51,585 nucleotides of DNA from Rhizophagus sp. LPA8_4_AMF (taxonomy: Eukaryota > Glomeromycota > Glomeromycetes > Glomerales > Glomeraceae): positions 1 to 51,585 of the forward strand of contig JADRCO010000120.1 in the NCBI GenBank assembly GCA_021464525.1, in the 5' to 3' direction. The translations under genes and the position numbers were made by a program. The notes below the pieces were generated by a model. The model had not been told where the DNA came from. It saw only the letters and a list, made by a program, of their open reading frames with translations, and did no database searches. Position 1 is the first letter of the stretch. The number at the start of each line of letters is the position of its first letter. Of this stretch, positions 43,975-51,585 are shown piece after piece.

Positions 43975-45606
43975 TCAATCAATTAATTCAATACGCCACT
44001 AAAAAATAATAAATAGTAAACAAAGGAAAAAAAATTTTCACATGATTTATATTTCTGGATTGAATATATGTACCTTGTTATTTCTTTCACTTTCATCTCC
44101 ATGATGACAAAAAACTTCTTGGGATTCATCGCCTAATAAGATGGTATGACTGCATAGTGCTGGTTTATTAGTTCTGATATGAAAAAGACTGATAATATCA
44201 CCATTCATCAAATAACCAGTGTCATCATAAGTAGTAGTATTCGAATTATAACGTCGAATTAACCAATCATCATCAATATTATTAGTATTATACATGGTCG
44301 CTAATAATATTAAGTTCTTAAATATGTTAAATCTTGACACAAGAAATACACATTTATTAATTCAAAAATACCTTGCTGTTGCTTTGATATTGGTGTGACT
44401 TTAATATCACACATTTCATGGGAATGTAAATTATACTCTGTTGCTTGATGCCTAAATCCAATTATAGCATTAATAGGCACAGGATTACTTGAAATTACCC
44501 TTGTACCACTAGCTCCAATAACAATCCAAACATCATTTTCTAAATCTATTTCCGGTTTATTACAAATAACCTTTAAAATTTTGTAAAAACCTCATAATGT
44601 TAATTTTTTTTTTCTAGTATAAAGGATAACAAACAAAACATTGATAAATACCATATATTGTAGGTTATTTGGGCCCAAGTCATACTTGATTCCTTTAGTA
44701 GATAAATATTTTCTAGTAGTTACATGTACAAGAGCAATTTTTGATCCATATACAATTGGCTTTTTCTGACATTCATTCTTTTTAATAAAAATAAAACATA
44801 TTTATTTGTGAAAGCTTATGACATGAATTAATTCTAAAATTTCTTACGAAAAAATCTTCCTTTACTTCCTCAGCAGATAATCGCCAATTGAAATAACGAA
44901 CATTACTATTTATATAATGATACCAGTTAATATTTTAATATTTTATATCAATTTTACCACAATTTTGAATCATACCTAATTTCTCCATTAAACCCGTTAT
45001 GAGAGAAAGCACGTCCTATATGCAGTGGTCCATCGTTAAAGACAATTTTTTGTGTTTTAACCTTATTAACACTAGTGAACCCGACCCATTCACCATCTAT
45101 GTAGAAATCTGATCGCTTTTCAGGATCAGAAAGTGTAATAGCTAAGTGGTACCATTTGTTTAACGTAAGCCTATCATCGAATCCTATTCCCACAGATTCT
45201 TGCCAGTTGCCTGAGAATTGAGGACTCAAGTGAGATGTGTGTGCTGACAGCCAGAGCCCGGGAGTACGGACTGGATGTCCAGTACCTAATTGTGTGTATT
45301 GTTACTATTGTATTTGATGCCAGTAAAATATTAGTTTGAAAAGGCTCTAAAAAGTAAATTCTAGAAATCTTGCAATAATATCTAATATTAAAAACCTTTT
45401 TGTAAAGTAAATAAGCTCGTCTTACCTTTGTGAAGAATAGTAGCCCAATCATTTGCATGGCTCCGGATTTTCAGTCGTAATGTTATTGACAACTTATCAC
45501 TTACTGCGGGCAAACTAGCATGTTCAAAGACTCGTTGATCCTGTTCACCCATGGAAATAGGATCTGAAATAAGTTGGGCCCATTCTTTGACAACGAATTT
45601 CATCAT
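43975..45606 (-). CDS. LamG-MIR protein D (seven exons)
   Basis: Exons 45606-45426, 45285-44976, 44905-44848, 44765-44652, 44570-44372, 44300-44074 and 43998-43975 give 370 residues. The LamG half (LNKWYHLAITLSD, SDFYIDGEWVGF, GPLHIGRAF) groups with gene B. The MIR half (IALVHVTTRKYLST, FRHQATEYNLHSH, KPALCSHTILLGDESQEVF) groups with gene C. Exon 6 starts GCG (Ala) where the others have GTG (Val). The leader lacks the CAG seen just before AAAATG in genes A and C (it reads CGG), so a 5'-UTR intron, if used elsewhere, is probably absent here. No signal peptide or membrane segment. Confidence 0.82.
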
Positions 45607-45746
45607 TTTTCCGAAAAAAGAAAAATTAATTTGTTATTGAATTAAGAATAAATTTAAAGCTGGGTAAATGCAAAATTCCTTTTATCAAGTTTTTTTTTTA
45701 CGATTATCCTTATAAAATTCTTATTCCATAAAATGGTATGAATTCA

Positions 45747-45796
45747 ACCTTATATATAATAATTAGGTTAAACAAATGTATTACACGAATGTGTAA
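45747..45796 (-). promoter_or_regulatory. Promoter of LamG-MIR gene D
   Basis: On the minus strand AAGATCTTCAACATT (45793-45807 region), then ATTACACATTCGTGTAA with perfect 6-7 bp arms around ATTC (45780-45796), then TATATA (45751-45757) and AAGGTTGAATTC. It is the best-preserved version of the shared promoter. Confidence 0.55.
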
Positions 45797-45807
45797 TGTT
45801 GAAGATC

Positions 45808-46846
45808 TTATTTAGCCGATAAGTTTCACGAGGGATAAAATCTACCACGTGGACTAACAAGAATAAGTGATTTCATAAATAACTGTGTAACATTAGAATT
45901 TTTTTTACATATTCCTGAAATCTAATTGATATAGAATGAACACATTGTTTACGCGAATCCCTTGTTTATTTCTTTTTAAATTGATGGCCAATTACTTAAT
46001 GCTAAAGAAAAAAATCAAAAAAAGGACTTATGATCAAAAGTTTGTTAATAAATAGAAATTACCATTAAAGATGAATTCTAATATCGATATTTTGATATTT
46101 ACTATTAAAAATTTTTTTTTTAATTTACGATATTTTCGAATTATCCAATTTTCATCTTCAAAGTATAACTAATATCATTCACATCCTCTCAATATTTTTG
46201 ATAATCGATATTTAAATTCTATTTGTTTTTATTTTTCGAAAAATTACAATTTTTTCAGATTATTCCTGATTTATTCATAACATTTGATTAAAATGACAAG
46301 TTTAAATTGGAGTAGAGCGAGTCGATACGTCTAGTTCCTACATTTTTTTTCTTCCTAAAATATAACGAACTCATATTTGTGTGAAGATACTATAGACAAA
46401 AAATATTTTTACAAAATATAAGGAAAATAAATGTTTACGTTATAAAATTATAAAAACTTACGTTTTAAGAACGCTAGTTATTGTAAACTAAGTAGAAAAT
46501 TAAATTGAGATTTTTATGTTATGTATAATTAAAGTTCATAATATTGAACTTCGTAATTCCCGATCTATACCTATTTGAAATTTACAAATGGAATATAAAC
46601 AAATAATATATTAAATTAATTCTATTTTCTAATGATGAAAAAATAATTTTCTTGATTTTTTTTTTATCTTTTCCTACTAACCATATTAAATTACGAAATT
46701 TTGAAATAATTTTTATATTTGGTAAAATTATATGAAATTACTATAAAAGTACAGTACGTATGATCTTGGAAATATCTTTAAGAAAAAATGTCGTTAGAGG
46801 ATTGTAAATTTGTAATATATTACTCGTTTCACCCTCATCTGAACGT
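45808..46846. other. Spacer between LamG-MIR gene D and the small-protein gene
   Basis: AT-rich, with no gene. The last 270 bp contain the repeat shared with 17870-18005. An in-frame ATG at 46789 opens a 20-codon frame that ends in the overlap ATGA at the start of the next gene, so it is not an N-terminal extension. Confidence 0.35.
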
Positions 46847-47146
46847 ATGACCAATGCACGTCATTATGAAAATGATGCACGTGATATTTCTAAACTAAAT
46901 TTCAATGAATCAAATATTCCCCTCAATATAAGAATCCTAATCCGAAACTACATTGAAAATAAAGATTCACAAACTAGTGTAAAAGTGAATGAAATACTAG
47001 CAAGTAAAGATTTGGATGATTGTATAGTTAATTTGAAGCAATTAGGTATGTAATATAATATATAAAAAGAATTAATTTGCAAATTATTTATGTGAAATTA
47101 ATTTTATTTATTTAATTATTTAGATATTAAAACAGATAAAAAATAA
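46847..47146 (+). CDS. Small protein of unknown family (two exons)
   Basis: Exon 1 (46847-47045) ends at a consensus donor GTATGT. Exon 2 (47124-47146) after TTTAG adds DIKTDKK and a stop, giving 73 residues. The protein is soluble and rich in N, D, I and K, with a helix-like middle (NIRILIRNYIENKD) and a C-terminal acidic/hydrophobic stretch (KVNEILASKDLDDCIVNL). No signal peptide and no recognised domain. The start could lie further upstream if another exon exists. The clean donor and acceptor in the same phase support a real gene. Confidence 0.5.
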
Positions 47147-47329
47147 CTTATTACTTGTGTTTTCATAAAAATTCATAGTTTTTTTTAAGTGATATTTGAT
47201 GTCATACATTTAGGTAAGTTTCGTAACGAAAAGGCTTAGCTATATATAGTAACATATTTCATATGTAAAATATAAGAAAAATCAATCAACCTATTGGTCA
47301 ATAACAAATAAACTATAAACTTTTCAGTT

Positions 47330-47452
47330 TTAATTAATCTTAGCATCATTTTGCAGTTGAGCATGCTTACCTCGTAGGTCCCCTAATTGGCCCTCAATAT
47401 TTGCAAATCTACCATGCAGTAGATCGAGTGCATGACTCGTTTCAATCATCAT
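47330..47452 (-). CDS. Short coiled-coil-like ORF, 40 residues
   Basis: The frame opens MMIETSHALDLLHGRFANIE and continues with GQLGDLRGKHAQLQNDAKIN before a TAA. It is GC-richer than its flanks, with hydrophobic residues at heptad-like spacing. It could be the last exon or a remnant of a larger coiled-coil protein; upstream minus-strand sequence gives no obvious companion exon. Confidence 0.3.
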   Translation of the reverse strand: MMIETSHALDLLHGRFANIEGQLGDLRGKHAQLQNDAKIN

Positions 47453-49022
47453 TTATCTCAAAATAAAACCATGGTGATGGTTTGTTTTCGATTCTCCATA
47501 TTACGAGTAAAGTCGAAATTATTATGGTAACGCAAGTGATATCATATATTGGCTGAAAATTTTTAAAATTAGGATAGATACAGTAAGTGTAAATGGTTAT
47601 AGGATTACGTGTTATAATACGAGTTTTATTAGATTGAAATTTGGTTTTATCCCTCTTTACTTCGCACCTTTAGTGATTTCACTAATTCATGAAAAGTAGA
47701 GAGAATTGCAAGCGTCGTTTCTAAGATCATCTGAAGTGTTTACAACTTCTGTATGATAATAATGGTAGGTTCATAATTTCCCTTAAGTAATGTAACATTG
47801 TTGCGGTATGGTGTTCTAATTTGTTATTGCGTGTTACTTTTTGTCTTAACTAAGATACATAATGAGACATTACTAAATAAACAAATACCTTTCCAGATAT
47901 TTCTTCGGCGGTTTTATCAATATTCAACAACTCTAATTTGTTGGCAAAGCCTATATTTATTTTGTTTGAGTATTATAATCAATATTTTAAAAGCGCAATG
48001 GATTTCCATGTTTGAAACATCTCCAAACATTTTTACAATTGATATTTACCTTATTTCCATGATCAATAAGGTTTACGATTTCTTGAATAATGGACAAACC
48101 TATTTTTACGTGTGTGGATTGCAAAGAAAGTTCTGATTACTGATCACTATATTAAAAAATAGTTAGACAATGTAGATATATTTTTAGATGCCAATTATTT
48201 TTATTAATACTAAAAATATAAATAATTATTATTAGATTTATTCTTATTGAGACAAGTTACCATATAACGCGGCCGCAGTACTCTGGATATTTTGATGTTC
48301 GATTAATGTTGTACCCGGAGGTGTACGAAATCAAACAGAGTTTTTGAGAACTTGTATAGTAATCGAAAAATCAATTTAATATTCACGCGTATGTGCTAAC
48401 AAAAAATATCGATTCTGAATATGTAATATGATTTATTCGAACATTATGTAATATTTTACGCGATTTTAATAAAAAAATGTGTTGTCTGAATATTAAAACT
48501 ATGCAATAAAAAATGGAAAAAAATTTCGATGATCACTCACCAGTCACCACATTATTTACGAAAAGTGGCTATTTCCAGTATTATTGATTCGGAGTATTCT
48601 TTTTTCTCTGATGAATACTATCTCCAAAATCAACTCTTCTAAAAATCCATGCATCAGTCACATGTATTGTTCATGCATAATCAAATTTCGTTATCAAATT
48701 ATCGCGTTTGCAGTTTGTGATCATATTAATTTTAAATCTCAGTTTACACGAACTTTTCCATAATAAAGATTTGTGATTATCAATCAAAAAAAGTTTCTTG
48801 TATAATATTAGTAACAGAGAATGATCTTGATGTAATATAATCAATTGTGAGACATTACAGAGCTAATACATTACATACAGAGAAATATCATTACATACAA
48901 AAAGGTATCAAAATAATCAAAATAGTCTGATTTAACTGCCGATCCGCATGTGATCGATAGACATATAATAGTATTTAAGTATCATTTTATCTTAAATTTA
49001 AGTTTTTAAGTATAATTTCAAA
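47453..49022. other. Spacer before the nuclease-like gene
   Basis: The frame at 47798-48136 (+) has no ATG start and is rich in I, L, F and Y; I do not accept it. A NotI-type GCGGCCGC occurs at 48270-48277, unusual in such AT-rich DNA. No gene is supported. Confidence 0.35.
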
Positions 49023-50113
49023 ATGTCAACTAGCACTTCAAGTACACAAATAAAGGGGGATACGTTTGAGTATGAAGCAAAGAAGAAGTTCGAAGAGATT
49101 AATGTTATGGTACATGGAGTAAAGTGAGTGTTACGTTGAGTTGTTGGATATGTTATCAAGGTGCTTGCATCGGGTCACATATTACATTGGTATTTCACAG
49201 ATGCATTCCGTGGCTCCAGATATTTATCTGCATTTAAGAAGCAGAGGTTATGTACTTTGCTCTCATGTTTTCATGAAATATTGAGAGAAACTACTTTTAT
49301 CTGGTGGTTTCACGGCAAAATATGATATGGCTATACTTGTTACTTCAGAAAATGTCAACGGTCTAACCGGGCAGAGTCTGATGGTGCCTGTATATTAAGG
49401 TCATACTGTGTTTTGTGGTGGCAGTGCGGTCGAACCGGGCCTAAAGTGTTATCGTGTTATGCTGTCCTATAGATATGTGCAGTTTGGTCTAACCAGGCCT
49501 ATCTGTATGGCAACAATGATGATACAATTCACTCATACATTTTATTTATTTCAGAACGAGCTACAAGACCAGTCATGGCAATATCCTAACGGAGGATGGA
49601 GGAGTTGATTTAATTGGGGATTATAGAGGTGTAAAATTCGTTGTGCAGTGCAAGAATTTCACGTAAGACAAAGTAAATTCATCCCTCGTTAGAGATTTTA
49701 TTGTATGTATATTTGTGATTATTTGAAATTAAATCTTATGACATCAACTAAAGCCAATAATTATTCAGGGAGGATTATCAAACTATCATCCTGATACACT
49801 AGGAATTTTTGTTACAACCATCGGATATACGCAACCATCACTTGAGATGGCAGAAAGTTCAATTTATGATATATTACTAGTTAATATATCAAATTTAATT
49901 AAACAGTTTACATTGTATGTAAACAGAAAAGTAAAAAAGCGCTCAAGTGATGGTGATGATGTTATCACGATTGAAAATGCGGAATTTGAAAGTATTGAAG
50001 TTGAAAAAGACTCCACTTTGTCCTTATTTGGAATTGAAATAAAGGGCAAAGTGAGTTTAAATCGTGTAAAATTCAAAAATGTAACAATAAAACGAAGCAA
50101 ATTGGACAATTAA
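49023..50113 (+). pseudogene. Mrr-like PD-(D/E)XK nuclease-domain gene with an in-frame TAA
   Basis: Exons 49023-49123, 49555-49702 and 49769-50113 join in phase over 198 codons. The core is visible: an N-terminal helix (GDTFEYEAKKKFEEI), then EDGGVDLIGDYRG, then VVQCKNF (Q-x-K). This is the D-G-G-x-D...QCK signature of Mrr/restriction-endonuclease-like folds, which would hydrolyse DNA. Next come VRDFI, GGLSNYHPDTLGIFV and a Lys/Glu-rich C-terminus. Codon 71 is TAA (49664-49666), just after QCKNFT. It lies in a 30-nt GT...AG segment (49663-49692) whose removal keeps the frame, so either the gene is dead or an extremely short intron is spliced. Intron 1 (431 nt) is long for this window. Such proteins occur as an expanded family in Rhizophagus; function there is unknown. 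Confidence 0.65.
49360..49510. repeat. GGTCNAACCRGGC repeats inside intron 1 of the nuclease-like gene
   Basis: Three copies of a GC-rich word: GGTCTAACCGGGC at 49360, GGTCGAACCGGGC at 49438 and GGTCTAACCAGGC at 49496. They lie in a stretch richer in GC than the rest of the region and may mark a small insertion that lengthened the intron. Not a tRNA: no acceptor stem or D-arm is found. Confidence 0.4.
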
Positions 50114-51585
50114 TCTCTTGTTACTTTTTTTTGTCAATTTCTTGGGAGTAGATGTTTGAGTAAAAAATATATTATTAAAATATCTTATTGATTTACAAAT
50201 GTTTATTTTGTTTTCAAACAAATATACATCTATTTAATGTTAATGTATTGCAGAAATATTTTTCTATTATCATTGACATGTGTATGGTTTATTTTTATTT
50301 ATTGATAAACAAGAAAAATAACAAAATCAAAATTAACAATTTTTTTATTTTGATCAACAAAAATAAGTAAAAATACAGGAATATGCACCATTTTTTGGTT
50401 ACAAACTAAAAATGATCGGGCATTAGTCAGCTAATCGGATGATCAGCACCGCGCAATTAATTTGCCAATTTTTATGTTTGTTTTGTTCTAATATAAAAAG
50501 AGTGAGATACTTGGTAATAAATTAATTTTTAATAAATTATTTAGTTAGAAAGCGGAAATGTATAATTTACTTTGCCAGCAAAATTCTTCTGATAAGATGG
50601 AGTGTTAATTAGTTTTGTTCTATTCTATTCATTGTTGGATGGTTTTTTCCATATTAAAGCGACATTCATTTATCATGTATATCATTAATAAAGCTATTCA
50701 ATAAATGTAAAAAATGTACGCTGTGATCCTATAAGGATATACAATAATATACTGTACACTTATTTAAGTCCTCAAGTTCACAAAACTTACTCTTGGCTAA
50801 AGTATTTGATGCTGTGTAAATGATTTTCAATCACGTGATATTTTACCAATCTTTGACAACGTAACGGTGATAAGATTTTTCTAGAAAAAAAGTGTGTTCT
50901 ATGATTTTGCAATTATTTTTTCTTGTTTTTTGAATTTTTTTCTTTTTGTGTTTTTTGTCGTGATCGAAAAACGGCATGCACCAAACATGCACGACATTCA
51001 AAAAAAGATTGTCAAATTCTGAAAATGATTAACATTTTACTTAAACACTAAGGGGAATATTTATCAGAATCATTGTTAAGAACTTATGATAATCAATAAT
51101 CGATAATAATATTAATTTCACTTTTGCCATCATTATCAAATAACAGTAACTAAAAGTATTTTCAAAACAAATACGAGTCAATTAACATTTATTAACCCAT
51201 TTTTTTAAAAAAAAGTGTTCGAACAAAAATCAAAATTAATTAAATAATCATCACTGTCAAGCCAGTTATAATTGTTGCTTCTGAAGTAGCATTAACCTTA
51301 CACTTTATAATAAGTGGCATTAATCTTACAAATCAATTAATCACTGAAATAAAATAGGAAGTCGATTCCACAAATTTAATGAAATTTATTTAATTGATAC
51401 AATGAAGATTTAAATTTTCTTAAACAATTTTATAAAATAAATTGACTACATTTTTAATATTCCTGAATATCTAATCTAATCTAATATATATATTTTTTCG
51501 ATTTATTATCAATAATAAATAAAAATTTTTGGATTAATTTTACATTCACCTCCGGTGAATTTCACCTTCAGTTGATCTGCAATGC
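50114..51585. other. Right-hand spacer
   Basis: AT-rich with no supported gene; the frame 50188-50370 is N/I/F/K-rich chance. CACGTG-type and homopolymer tracts occur without pattern. Confidence 0.35.

Noticed and set aside
27057-45606. Simple inverted duplication of a gene pair A-B into D-C
   Set aside because: An inverted copy would pair B with C and A with D. The LamG halves instead pair A with C and B with D, so a single inversion-duplication does not explain the cluster.
47798-48136. 112-codon hydrophobic frame resembling a membrane protein
   Set aside because: No ATG start; the apparent membrane segments follow from T-rich composition, and no splice pattern or paralogue supports it.
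49430-49450. tRNA T-arm-like GGTCGAACCG
   Set aside because: No matching acceptor stem, D-arm or anticodon arm at proper distances; it is one of three repeats of the same word.
49408-49608. 66-codon frame over the second exon of the nuclease gene
   Set aside because: Uses a different frame from the DGGVDLIG...QCK coding frame and lies mostly in intron 1.
1-51585. CRISPR array, operon or phage structures
   Set aside because: Introns, TATA-type promoters and gene families are eukaryotic; no evenly spaced identical repeats with unique spacers are present.

Overview
The window reads as nuclear DNA of an arbuscular mycorrhizal fungus, most likely Rhizophagus irregularis or a close relative. It is very AT-rich. 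Its genes have many short introns (about 70-140 bp, GTAwnn...TAG/CAG). The recognisable families are ones expanded in Glomeromycotina: MATA-type HMG-box proteins, BTB-BACK-TLDc proteins and Mrr-like PD-(D/E)XK nuclease proteins. This assignment is inference from gene content; no species marker gene is present.

Left half (about 4.0-26.6 kb): five tandem, same-strand copies of a single-exon MATA_HMG-type gene lie on the minus strand (4561-5040, 8456-8911, 13515-13964, 18703-19173, 24215-24670). They sit in duplicated units of about 2.5-3.5 kb that share coding, promoter and distal upstream sequence. Each promoter keeps a CGG-N9/10-CCG palindrome next to a TATA-like box. Copies 2-4 resemble each other, and the outer copies 1 and 5 resemble each other. 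The spacers carry inverted-repeat elements and one unrecognised coding fossil (16.69-17.72 kb).

Middle and right (27.0-45.6 kb): four apparently intact seven-exon genes encode a LamG/concanavalin-like domain followed by MIR-like repeats, with no evident signal peptide. Two are on the plus strand (27057-28674, 31018-32638) and two on the minus strand (39916-41505, 43975-45606). All four share an ACAC..GTGT dyad upstream of a TATA box. Their first and second halves suggest different relationships, as expected from gene conversion. Between the pairs lie an intact BTB-BACK-TLDc gene (35508-37013), its decayed tandem copy interrupted by a hAT-like MITE with a 9-bp target duplication, and a 3' fragment of a fifth LamG-MIR gene.

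Right end (46.8-50.1 kb): a two-exon small-protein gene of unknown function, a short coiled-coil-like ORF, and an Mrr-like PD-(D/E)XK gene. The last has an in-frame TAA that coincides with a potential 30-nt GT-AG mini-intron. The rest is gene-poor AT-rich spacer with MITE-like elements: pogo/Tigger-like, TA-flanked with telomere-like interior, GAGCC-rich, and fold-back.

Functionally the window looks like a birth-and-death locus for lineage-expanded families: putative HMG transcription regulators, putative carbohydrate- or protein-binding LamG-MIR proteins, and a BTB adaptor. No metabolic pathway or operon is present. All exon structures were deduced by eye from splice consensus, frame continuity and agreement between paralogues.
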